NCBI GenBank assembly: GCA_963976885.1
Contig: CAXBNM010000072.1
Span: forward strand, 1-16,090
Direction of reading: 5' to 3'
Source: JAUIAI01 sp963976885
Lineage (GTDB): Bacteria; Pseudomonadota; Gammaproteobacteria; Burkholderiales; Burkholderiaceae_E
DNA length: 16,090 nt
Part shown: one piece after another, positions 1 to 6,937 of the stretch
Numbering within the stretch: the first letter of the stretch is position 1
Layout: each line of letters starts with the position of its first letter
The notes under the pieces: model-generated
What the model saw: only the letters and a program-made list of their open reading frames with translations
Told to the model about the DNA's origin: nothing
Database searches by the model: none
Translations under genes and position numbers: made by a program

Positions 1-209
1 ATAAGCGTCGACTTGCCCGACCCCGACAAGCCCATCACGACAAACAACTCGCCGGCCTGAATTGACAGATTCAACTTGCGAATGCCGACCACATGATTGT
101 GCTGATCGAGGATGTCGGATTTGCTCACCCCTTGTTCGATCAGCGGGATGATCGAGGCCGGATCCGAACCAAACACCTTGGAGACGTTTTCAACTTCAAT
201 TTTGTTCAT
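1..209 (-). CDS. proV: Glycine betaine/proline-type ABC importer ATP-binding protein (N-terminal fragment)
   Basis: This is the first 69 codons of a ProV/OpuAA-family ATPase; the rest lies beyond the left window edge. The protein would sit on the cytoplasmic face of the membrane and drive osmolyte uptake by hydrolysing ATP. The fragment starts MNKIEVENVSKVFG and carries the family's characteristic N-terminal insertion (GVSKSDIL, residues 27-34). The Walker A loop GLSGSGKST is at residues 60-68. The ATG at 209-207 is preceded by GGAGAC at a good ribosome-binding distance. The gene follows the permease gene after 12 bases, so the two are surely cotranscribed. The Walker B, signature and any C-terminal CBS domains cannot be seen, so ProV-like rather than another ABC ATPase rests on the N-terminus and the operon. 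Confidence 0.93.
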   Translation of the reverse strand, partial: MNKIEVENVSKVFGSDPASIIPLIEQGVSKSDILDQHNHVVGIRKLNLSIQAGELFVVMGLSGSGKSTL

Positions 210-221
210 GCACGGTCTCCG

Positions 222-1094
222 TTATTGGTTCAGGTTGAGGTGTTGCTGAATGCGGCGTCCGTAGGACTGCGCAATGCGGTCAATGATGATCGCCAGAAAC
301 ACAATGCCAAGACCAGCCAGCAAACCACGACTGACTTCAAGCCTCTGAATACCCTGCAACACCTGATAGCCCAGGCCACCCGCACCAATCATTGAGGCAA
401 TCACCACCATCGACAGTGCCATCATCGTTGTCTGATTGATGCCGGCCATGATGGTCGGCATGGCCAGCGGCAACTCGACGGTAAACAGTCGTTGCGTCGG
501 CGTGGTGCCAAACGAAGTGACCGCCTCCATTACGCCGGCATCAACCCCGCGAATGCCAAGATTGGTCAGGCGGATCATCGGTGGCACCGCAAAGACAATG
601 GTCGCAAGCAACGCAGGAATCTTGCCCGGTCCGAACAACATCACGAACGGAATCAAGTACACGAAGATGGGCAGGGTCTGCATGATGTCGAGAACCGGCA
701 GCGTTATCGCCTGCAAGGTGTCGGAACGCGACATCGCCACCCCTACCGGCAAACCGATAATGACGGCCAGCATTGTGGCCGTCAGCATCAGCGCAATGGT
801 CGCCATTGCCGCATCCCACAAGCCCAGAAAGCCCATGGCAAAGACCATTGCTGCAATTCCCAGCGCCACCTTCCAGCTGCGCGAGGCCAGCCAGCCGATG
901 CCGGCCAGGACTGCCAGCACAATGTACCAAGGCGTCGTGACCAGCAGCGATTCGATCGCATTAAGCAGGCGCAAGACAGGCAGAAAAGCGATTTCGAGTG
1001 TTTCGCCGAAATTCACCACCACCCATTCAAACGCACCATCGATACCTTTGCGCAAGGCTCGTGTATTGATTAATTCGGGGAAGTTCTCCGCCAT
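222..1094 (-). CDS. proW: Glycine betaine/proline-type ABC importer permease (ProW/OpuAB family)
   Basis: This 290-residue integral membrane protein forms the inner-membrane channel of the osmolyte importer. About six or seven hydrophobic segments are visible, for example at residues 56-70, 75-92, 97-120 and 221-245. The conserved cytoplasmic EAA loop that docks on the ATPase runs from about E190 to P212: an EA pair, then G196, ending in ELPLAMP. The N-terminus has the family-typical amphipathic stretch before the first membrane segment. The start at 1094 is supported by TGGAG seven bases upstream. It lies between proX (122-base gap with a terminator) and proV (12-base gap). Family membership is clear; whether the substrate is glycine betaine, choline, carnitine or proline betaine cannot be read from the permease. 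Confidence 0.93.
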   Translation of the reverse strand: MAENFPELINTRALRKGIDGAFEWVVVNFGETLEIAFLPVLRLLNAIESLLVTTPWYIVLAVLAGIGWLASRSWKVALGIAAMVFAMGFLGLWDAAMATIALMLTATMLAVIIGLPVGVAMSRSDTLQAITLPVLDIMQTLPIFVYLIPFVMLFGPGKIPALLATIVFAVPPMIRLTNLGIRGVDAGVMEAVTSFGTTPTQRLFTVELPLAMPTIMAGINQTTMMALSMVVIASMIGAGGLGYQVLQGIQRLEVSRGLLAGLGIVFLAIIIDRIAQSYGRRIQQHLNLNQ

Positions 1095-1118
1095 TGATGC
1101 TCCAGTGTGTTCAGGACC

Positions 1119-1150
1119 AAAAAAGGGCGGGGATTACTCATCCTCCGCCC
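1119..1150 (-). terminator. Intrinsic terminator between proX and proW
   Basis: Read on the minus strand, GGGCGG pairs with CCGCCC. One bulged A follows, then GGAT pairs with ATCC around a five-base loop, giving ten base pairs. Six Ts follow directly. This is a textbook Rho-independent terminator placed inside the importer operon, 67 bases after the proX stop and 24 bases before the proW start. Because proW and proV have no other evident promoter, it probably acts as a partial terminator. It would favour the periplasmic binding protein over the membrane subunits, as known for many binding-protein-dependent transport operons. It could also stabilise the proX mRNA 3' end. Confidence 0.88.
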
Positions 1151-1216
1151 CCTGTTCAACGTGTGACGCTGTTACTCACGTCTGCAAGGAAATACACAGA
1201 CACGCGTACCAGTCGT

Positions 1217-2239
1217 TCAAAGCGTTGCCTTGACTTTTGCGGCCACATCAGCCGGCACCCACTTCGTCCAGACTGCTTCATGATTCTTGAAGAAGTAGGT
1301 TGCGATTTCATCCGGCGACGCGGACTGATCGTCACCCCAGGCCAATACCGCGTTGATCACTTCGTTAGGCACCTGCATTTTGCTCAGATACTCGGCAACG
1401 GCCGGCGACGCTTTTTTGAGCTTTTGCGACACTGCCACGGCAATCTCGCCTTTGCGGAAGTCGCTAGGCTTGCACGAGGTACTGTCTTTGTTTGCCAGGC
1501 AATCGTAATCATCCGAGTTGTAAGCCGGCATATCGAGCTTGACCAGATTGAATTTACCGATGACCGCAGTCGGGCCCCAGTAATAGGCCAGGATCGGCTG
1601 CTTGCGAGCAATCTTGCGCGCAATACTTGCTTTCAGATTGGCACCTGAACCGGGCGAGAAGATCTCGAAGTTCTTCGACTCCATGTCGAGGGCCTTGAAC
1701 AGATTGTTGTTCACGATTTCGCAAGCCCAGCCTGGCGGGCATGCATACAGCCGGCCCTTGCCGTCCGACGCCACTTCGGTAAACAATTCGGCATGCGCAG
1801 CCAGGTCATCCACCGATTTCAGATCGGGATTGGCCTTGGCCACGTAATCGGGAATCCACCAGCCTTCGATGCCACCGTCGGTGAAGATATCGTTGGCCTT
1901 GTAAGCGATGCCCTTGTCCTGAATCTTGCCCCACACCTCAGGCAAGGTACCTACCCACAACTCGGGCGTCACCATCGGCTCACCACGAGACAGGATTGAC
2001 GAAGCCGTCGGCACCGTGTCGCCCGGCACAATCTTGGTTTCGCAGCCGTAGCCGTCTTTGAGAATGCGGTTGGTCACGTACGCGAGGGTCGAGGCACTCA
2101 GCCAGGTCATTTCGGCGATGCTGATCGGTTTGTCCATCCCGCAACTGGCGGCAGCCTGTGCTTGCTGGCTGGTGGTCAAACCCAGAACGGCGGAAGCGCC
2201 GATTGCCAGCAAGCCGGCGCGAAGTGTCGTTTTCAACAT
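1217..2239 (-). CDS. proX: Glycine betaine/choline-type ABC importer periplasmic substrate-binding protein (OpuAC family)
   Basis: This 340-residue protein captures a quaternary-ammonium osmolyte in the periplasm and delivers it to the ProW/ProV complex. It starts with a Sec signal peptide: MLKTTLR, a hydrophobic core, then a likely cut after AQA near residue 29. Tryptophans at 46, 95, 103, 127, 128, 171 and 221 are abundant, as expected for a fold that binds trimethylammonium groups in aromatic cages; which ones line the pocket is not known. Six cysteines remain after cleavage (33, 66, 167, 173, 247, 256) and could form disulfides. The ATG at 2239 has CTGGAGA as ribosome-binding site. It is first in the operon and divergent from a LysR regulator. 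The ligand is not identifiable from sequence alone. Confidence 0.93.
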   Translation of the reverse strand: MLKTTLRAGLLAIGASAVLGLTTSQQAQAAASCGMDKPISIAEMTWLSASTLAYVTNRILKDGYGCETKIVPGDTVPTASSILSRGEPMVTPELWVGTLPEVWGKIQDKGIAYKANDIFTDGGIEGWWIPDYVAKANPDLKSVDDLAAHAELFTEVASDGKGRLYACPPGWACEIVNNNLFKALDMESKNFEIFSPGSGANLKASIARKIARKQPILAYYWGPTAVIGKFNLVKLDMPAYNSDDYDCLANKDSTSCKPSDFRKGEIAVAVSQKLKKASPAVAEYLSKMQVPNEVINAVLAWGDDQSASPDEIATYFFKNHEAVWTKWVPADVAAKVKATL

Positions 2240-2488
2240 AGTGCGTATCTCCAGTAATCAGATCGATCAGGGGGTCAACCAGCAGGTGCTGTGCGGCCGC
2301 AAATGGGCCTTCCCTGAGAGGTGCAACCTTGGATCTTAGCGGCGATCATTTCAATATTTCTGTAAACTACACTAATCACTTAAGTTTTGCTTGAACGACT
2401 CTCCTTCTTGTCACGGCATCTGAGTTGTCCAACAGGTCAGTTTTTGCCCCCGACGGGGCCGCCGGAGGGAGGCAGAACAGGAGCCGCC
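2240..2488. promoter_or_regulatory. Divergent promoter region between proX and a LysR regulator gene
   Basis: This 249-base gap must hold the promoter of the importer (leftward) and of the LysR gene (rightward). An AT-rich patch around 2341-2396 stands out from the GC-rich surroundings and is the likeliest RNA polymerase site. Within it TGTA-AAC-TACA (2361-2371) is a short inverted repeat that also fits the loose T-N11-A pattern of LysR sites, but the match is weak. In the LysR leader GCCCC and GGGGC (2446-2459) can form a small hairpin around CGAC. I cannot place exact -35 and -10 boxes. Confidence 0.5.
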
Positions 2489-3433
2489 ATGAACATCAAG
2501 ATTGAGGCGCTGCGGGTCTTTGCGGCAGTTGCCGACCACGGCAATATCAGCATTGCCGCCAACGCGCTGGGGCGCACGCCATCGGCCGTGTCGATGACAC
2601 TGAAACAACTCGAAAAATCGCTGGGCGGGTCGTTGTTTGAGGGCGAACGGAAGCATCAACTCACGGAACTGGGCCGTTTCACGCGTGAAGTGGCCACTGT
2701 TCAGCTCACCAGTTATTCGCGTGCCATCGATGCCATCAAGGCCTTTGCCCGCAACGCCACCGGCCACATCAGTGTTGCCTGTGTTCGCTCGCAGGTCAAT
2801 CTATTGCTGCCGGCCATCATCAGTCGTTTTACCGTCGAACGCCCCGACGTCACACTTGACTGGCTCGACGAGGACAACGCCTCTATTGCAGAAAAAGTGG
2901 CCGATCAAGCCGTCGATCTCGGCATTGCCGAAGAGCCTCCTGACGGCCTGGGACTGCTTTTTGAACCCCTTCTTGATGATCCGTATCAGGTCTGGTTTTC
3001 GCGGCACTGCCCGCTGGCCCGTTTTTCGCGGCCACTGACCTGGCGCGATCTGCGCCACCTGACGCTCATTCGCAGCCCGATCAGTGACAGTCTGCGGGCC
3101 GAGTCCTATCGCAACATGGCCGCCAAGGCACAATTGCGAGTCAGCGACCCGGTGGCCTTGTGCAGTCTTATCGAGTCCAATGCAGCGGTCGCCATTCTGC
3201 CGGTCCTGCCAGTGCTGGCCAGCAATCCGCTGATGCATCACCGCCCTCTTGCCGATCCGCGTGCTCGTCGCCAACTCGGCCTGATACGGTCCGGCACAGC
3301 CCCCGCCAGGCCCGGCGTGGAGATATTCAGCGCCTTGCTACGCAGCCATTTTCAGAACAACCTGACTATCGCGTCTGAATCGCCCGATACGACGCATCAG
3401 CATCTGGATGGCGCGGCCAGCGACTTTCGGTAA
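2489..3433 (+). CDS. LysR-type transcriptional regulator, divergent from proX
   Basis: This is a 314-residue LysR-family regulator. The N-terminal winged helix-turn-helix (about residues 4-62) is clear: IEALRVFAAVADHGNISIAA followed by LGRTPSAVSMTLKQLEKSLG. The rest is a periplasmic-binding-like effector domain of usual length. I chose the ATG at 2489 because AGGAG lies five bases before it and the protein then begins at the LysR domain. An open frame reaches back to 2387, but that 34-residue extension is proline-rich and lacks family character. Divergent placement suggests it controls the proX importer operon and itself, in response to an osmolyte or its breakdown product. This is inference from position; LysR proteins near betaine transporters could also control other genes. 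Confidence 0.9.
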   Translation: MNIKIEALRVFAAVADHGNISIAANALGRTPSAVSMTLKQLEKSLGGSLFEGERKHQLTELGRFTREVATVQLTSYSRAIDAIKAFARNATGHISVACVRSQVNLLLPAIISRFTVERPDVTLDWLDEDNASIAEKVADQAVDLGIAEEPPDGLGLLFEPLLDDPYQVWFSRHCPLARFSRPLTWRDLRHLTLIRSPISDSLRAESYRNMAAKAQLRVSDPVALCSLIESNAAVAILPVLPVLASNPLMHHRPLADPRARRQLGLIRSGTAPARPGVEIFSALLRSHFQNNLTIASESPDTTHQHLDGAASDFR

Positions 3434-3480
3434 ACTCGGCACTCTGAGCGTTTAATACCGTTGATTAACCAGGAGTTTCG

Positions 3481-4398
3481 ATGCTAGAGGCATCTCCCTC
3501 TGCGCTGCGCGCCTTTGTGCTTGTGGCCAGTCATCGCAGTTTCTCCAAGGCGGCCCGCTCCCTTGGCACCCGCCAATCGACCATCAGCTCGCAGATCTCA
3601 CGTCTTGAAGAGCTGGTCGGCCAGGCTTTGTTTGAGCGTTCAACACGCCGGGTCGAGTTGTCGCCGGCCGGCAAACGTCTGCTGCCACTGGCCGAAGAAA
3701 TCGTAGAACTGCACACCATAGCCGCCGCCCGCGTCCATGACGCGTCGCTCCGCGGTGATGTGCGCCTGGGCGCTTCTGAAGCCTTGTGGACCAGCTTCCC
3801 GGTTGCCGAAGCGGTGGGCCGCTTCACGCGCAGCCATCCCGAAGTACGCCTGACAGTCACCATCGATCAGGACGACGTCGTGCTGCAGCGCTTTGCGGAC
3901 AATCAGCTCGACCTTTGTCTGGCCGCCGACCCTGATGCGCCTGGCACGGGCCGCCTGATCCGACGTGAACGGCTACGCTGGTATGGCCGCGCCCCTGATG
4001 CTCAGCACGGTCAAGCCGTCGCGCTGATCAAAACCCCTTACCCGGCCGCCAGTGCGGCCATCGAACAAGCGTTGCTGGTGCGTGACGATCATGACCAGGC
4101 TCGCTACACCCTGGCCTGGGATGGCTCAACGCTGGCTGGCGCCGGCCTGGCGATTCTGAATGGCATTGGCGTGGGCGCGCTGCCCTCCGGCTATGCTGAA
4201 GCCATCGGCGCCACGCCGTTTGTCAGCGATTTGCCGGCCCTGCCAAGCCTGGACATCTATCTGCTCAGCGTGGAACAAGCCGAACCGGCGCCGGTCGCGC
4301 TGCGCAATCAGTTGCTGCAACGCCTCGGGCGCGCGGCCCGAGGCGTTACCGAACCGAGAGGCCCTCAGCGATCAGCGGCGGCGAAACGCTCGAGGTGA
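3481..4398 (+). CDS. LysR-type transcriptional regulator (second of a tandem pair)
   Basis: This is a 305-residue LysR-family regulator. The helix-turn-helix lies at about residues 8-65, with the signature SFSKAARSLGTRQSTISSQI and then LFERSTRRVELSPAGKRLL. The effector domain that follows is ordinary in length. The ATG has AGGAG six bases upstream. It follows the first LysR gene after 47 bases with no terminator visible, so the two may share a transcript, yet they are quite different in sequence and not a recent duplication. The last 34 bases overlap the end of the convergent acyl-CoA dehydrogenase gene, and the basic tail (PQRSAAAKRSR) comes from that overlap. Targets could be the importer, the dehydrogenase pair or a distant gene; position alone does not decide. 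Confidence 0.9.
   Translation: MLEASPSALRAFVLVASHRSFSKAARSLGTRQSTISSQISRLEELVGQALFERSTRRVELSPAGKRLLPLAEEIVELHTIAAARVHDASLRGDVRLGASEALWTSFPVAEAVGRFTRSHPEVRLTVTIDQDDVVLQRFADNQLDLCLAADPDAPGTGRLIRRERLRWYGRAPDAQHGQAVALIKTPYPAASAAIEQALLVRDDHDQARYTLAWDGSTLAGAGLAILNGIGVGALPSGYAEAIGATPFVSDLPALPSLDIYLLSVEQAEPAPVALRNQLLQRLGRAARGVTEPRGPQRSAAAKRSR
4321..4345. terminator. GC-rich hairpin inside the LysR 3' end, just past the dehydrogenase stop
   Basis: CGCCTCGGGC and GCCCGAGGCG form a perfect ten-base-pair inverted repeat around a five-base loop. It lies within codons 281-289 of the second LysR gene, and 19 bases beyond the stop codon of the convergent acyl-CoA dehydrogenase gene. Neither strand shows a T-run after it, so it is not a canonical intrinsic terminator. 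Its position suggests that it ends or protects the dehydrogenase mRNA, or blocks colliding polymerases. It may also simply reflect codon choice for Leu-Gly-Arg-Ala-Ala-Arg-Gly. Confidence 0.45.
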
Positions 4399-5501
4399 TA
4401 ATCAACATCGCCAAAGGCATTGGCAATCATCGTCAGGCGCTTGAACGCATGGCTGACCTTCATCTCGTTGGTCATGCCCATGCCGCCATGCAGCTGAATG
4501 GACTCTTCGCCCACATGATGCGCCGCATCGGACACCTTGATCTTGGCTGCCGAAACCAGGCGACGTCGTTGCGCGATGTTCTGCGCCGTCATCTCACCGC
4601 TTGCCTTGTCGAGCGCATCACAGGCCAGGAAGGTAATTGAGCGCGACTGCTCGCAGCTGATGGTCATGTCGACCATTCGGTGCTGCAAGGCCTGAAAAGC
4701 ACCGATCGGCGTGCCGAACTGTTTACGGGTTTTCAGGTACTCGAGCGTGGTCTCATTGGCATAGCCCATGGCACCGACGGCTTCGGCGCAGACCAGCACC
4801 GTACCAAAGTCGACGGCTTCGTCGAGTTGGTCCGCACACTTGCCGGGTTCGCCAAGCGCGACCGCCGGGCAGTTGTCCAGCGTAATGTCAGCGGCTCGAT
4901 AGTTATCAATCGTACGCATCGAGCGCACAGTCAGACCTTTCGCTTTGGCATCGACCAGGAACAAGCCAATCTCACCGGCGGCCCCCGAGGCAAGGCGAGC
5001 ACTGACCAGCAGTTTGTCAGCAGAATCGGCCATGATCACCATGGCTTTGCTGCCACTGAGCGTCCAGCCGTCACCGGCTTGTTGCGCAGTGGTTGTCAGC
5101 GAATTGGCGTCCTGACCAGCGCCTTGCTCGATATGGGCAAAGGCAATCATGCTTTGACCGCCAGCCACCGCCGCCAGCAAGTCTGCGTGTTGTTGCACAC
5201 CGAGGCGATCGATCAGCCGCGTACAGATCAGGGTTTCAATCAGCGGCTCGACCAGCAAACCGCGGCCGATTTGCTCCATTACCGGAAACAAGGCCAGTGA
5301 GCCCATCCCGAAGCCACCGGCCGCCTCGGACATCGGCAGCAAGGTAATGCCCATCTCGGCCATCGCCTTCCAGACCGGCTCGCTGTGCCCCTTGTCGGAA
5401 GCAATAATTGCCTTACGCGCTTCAAAGTCGTAATCGCGCTCGATCACCCGGGCCAGGCTGTCGGCGAGTTGCTGTTGCTCTTCTTCGAACTGAAAATTCA
5501 T
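4365..5501 (-). CDS. Acyl-CoA dehydrogenase, small (FAD-motif) subunit of a heteromeric pair; PimD-like
   Basis: This 378-residue acyl-CoA dehydrogenase resembles small subunits annotated as pimeloyl-CoA dehydrogenase PimD. The enzyme would form a trans-2 double bond in an acyl-CoA, passing electrons to electron-transfer flavoprotein. The FAD-contact motif RKQFG with following FQ is at residues 259-270, and the partner-subunit FAD motif QLHGGMGMT at 336-344. The usual middle-domain TEPxAGSD is degenerate (IEQGAGQD, 124-131), and no IYEG-type catalytic glutamate is seen at the C-terminus, which ends soon after HLERFA. Catalysis therefore probably relies on the large subunit encoded 11 bases upstream. 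Related two-subunit enzymes act on steroid side chains, so the substrate may not be pimeloyl-CoA. The gene overlaps the convergent LysR gene by 34 bases. Confidence 0.88.
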   Translation of the reverse strand: MNFQFEEEQQQLADSLARVIERDYDFEARKAIIASDKGHSEPVWKAMAEMGITLLPMSEAAGGFGMGSLALFPVMEQIGRGLLVEPLIETLICTRLIDRLGVQQHADLLAAVAGGQSMIAFAHIEQGAGQDANSLTTTAQQAGDGWTLSGSKAMVIMADSADKLLVSARLASGAAGEIGLFLVDAKAKGLTVRSMRTIDNYRAADITLDNCPAVALGEPGKCADQLDEAVDFGTVLVCAEAVGAMGYANETTLEYLKTRKQFGTPIGAFQALQHRMVDMTISCEQSRSITFLACDALDKASGEMTAQNIAQRRRLVSAAKIKVSDAAHHVGEESIQLHGGMGMTNEMKVSHAFKRLTMIANAFGDVDYHLERFAAADR

Positions 5502-5512
5502 CTCGTTATCCC

Positions 5513-6694
5513 TTACAGACCCAACGCCATCTTGGCGATGATGTTGCGCTGAATTTCATTGGACCCGGCGTAAATACTTGTTTTGCGATAGTTGAAGTAA
5601 TGCGCAGCGGTATTGGCGGAGAAAGTGTCAAAGCCGTCGTATTCGATGGCCCGGAACGAACGCGCTGCCGGACCGGCCGCGATCATCAGCAACTCGGTGA
5701 GCGCCTGCTGGATTTCCGTTCCCTTGATCTTGAGCATCGACACATCCGGGCCTGGCGGCTGACCGGTACGCTGCATTTCATCGATGAAGCGCAGATTGGT
5801 CACTTCAAGAGCCATCAGCTCGACTTCAATCCGGGTCATCCGATCGACAAAGCGCGCGTCTTCAAGCAAGGGGCGACCGCCGCGCGTCTTGTTGCGGGCG
5901 AAGGCCTTCAGGCGTTGCAACTCGCGTTTGGACGCGCCGATGCGGCCGGTATTGAGGCGCTCGAAACCGAGCAGGTATTTGGCAACGGTCCAGCCCTTGT
6001 TTTCTTCATGCACCAGGTTCTCGACCGGCACTTTGACGTCTTCAAAGAAAACCTCATTGACCTCGTGCCCTTCGTCGAGCAAAACCAACGGGCGTACGGT
6101 AATACCCGGGGTCTTCATGTCGACCAGCAGAAAACTGATGCCTTCCTGGCGCTTGCTGGTATCGAAGTCGGTACGCACCAGACAGAAGATCCAGTCACCA
6201 AAATGGCCGAGCGTGGTCCAGATTTTCTGGCCGTTAATGATGTAGTGATCGCCAACCCGGTCGGCACGTGTCTTCAGAGAAGCCAGATCCGAGCCAGCGC
6301 CTGGTTCTGAGTAGCCCTGGACCCAGAAATCATCGCAATGATAGATACGCGGGAGGTATTTCTTCTTTTGCTCTTCGGTGCCAAAGCGCAGCAAGACCGA
6401 ACCGCACATCACCGGACCGAACGGCGCAATCGGCGGCGCGCCGGCCATGGCCGTTTCTTCTTCAAAGATGAACTTCTGCGCCGGCGTCCAGTCGACACCA
6501 CCCCATTCAACAGGCCAATGCGGGGCAACCCACCCTTTCTTGGCCAGTATCTTGTGCCATTCAACTAGTTCGTCTTTGGTGAGTTCTTCATAGTCAAAAA
6601 CTTTTCGGCGTGATTCCGCCGGTACATTCGCCTCAAGCCACTCCCGCACTTCGAGCCGGAAAGCTTCTTCTTCCTGGGAAAGAGCCAGATCCAT
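5513..6694 (-). CDS. Acyl-CoA dehydrogenase, large (catalytic) subunit of a heteromeric pair; PimC-like
   Basis: This 393-residue subunit resembles PimC and the FadE26/FadE28-type partners of heteromeric dehydrogenases. The middle-domain motif is intact (YSEPGAGSD, 128-136). Glu245 in LLGFERLN lies where isovaleryl-CoA dehydrogenase has its catalytic base, and is the probable catalytic residue. At the medium-chain-enzyme position the C-terminal motif reads YAGSNEIQR (375-383), with Ala376 in place of Glu. The RxxFG flavin motif is absent, complementing the small subunit, which has it. I chose the ATG at 6694 over the one 16 codons upstream because the family begins MDLALSxEEEAF and GGAG lies before it. 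Genes are separated by 11 bases, so cotranslation and assembly into an alpha2beta2 complex are likely. Confidence 0.9.
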   Translation of the reverse strand: MDLALSQEEEAFRLEVREWLEANVPAESRRKVFDYEELTKDELVEWHKILAKKGWVAPHWPVEWGGVDWTPAQKFIFEEETAMAGAPPIAPFGPVMCGSVLLRFGTEEQKKKYLPRIYHCDDFWVQGYSEPGAGSDLASLKTRADRVGDHYIINGQKIWTTLGHFGDWIFCLVRTDFDTSKRQEGISFLLVDMKTPGITVRPLVLLDEGHEVNEVFFEDVKVPVENLVHEENKGWTVAKYLLGFERLNTGRIGASKRELQRLKAFARNKTRGGRPLLEDARFVDRMTRIEVELMALEVTNLRFIDEMQRTGQPPGPDVSMLKIKGTEIQQALTELLMIAAGPAARSFRAIEYDGFDTFSANTAAHYFNYRKTSIYAGSNEIQRNIIAKMALGL

Positions 6695-6937
6695 TTGTTG
6701 CAGTCTCCATAGCCGCCAGACCAACGCAAAATACGCTGGCACATGACCTGAGCCAAGCCATCAAAGCAAGCCCAGGCAATCCAATGCAAAATGGTAACTC
6801 ATGCCGGGGCCGACGAGGAATCGGGCAAAATCTGCCTGGCGCCGCATCGCTTATCATTTGCCCCCTCCCGGTAAACCCACAGGCGATGGCCTGGTGATCC
6901 GGCCCGACTGCAATTTCCGACAATCCAGTGAGACCCG
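6695..6937. promoter_or_regulatory. Divergent promoter region between the dehydrogenase operon and the acyl-CoA ligase
   Basis: This 243-base gap separates the leftward dehydrogenase pair from the rightward ligase and must carry both promoters. CACAGGC and GCCTGGTG (6878-6896) form a short hairpin with a GATG loop and one bulge, lying 41 bases before the ligase start; it could be an operator half-site pair or chance. I find no convincing -35/-10 pair and no regulator gene directly beside it. Divergent arrangement suggests joint control of the ligase and the dehydrogenase. Confidence 0.45.

Noticed and set aside
2387..2488. N-terminal extension of the first LysR regulator
   Set aside because: Thirty-four extra residues of proline/glycine-rich sequence precede the usual LysR start, while AGGAG stands five bases before the ATG at 2489.
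5408..6310. 300-codon plus-strand frame opposite the dehydrogenase genes
   Set aside because: Its protein has no recognisable domain, and it lies antisense to two well-conserved enzymes; it is a by-product of GC-rich codon use. The same applies to long frames at 436-1233, 7358-8173 (minus) and 11630-12535.
6695..6742. Sixteen-residue extension of the large acyl-CoA dehydrogenase subunit
   Set aside because: The family begins at MDLALS, and the ribosome-binding site lies within the extension.
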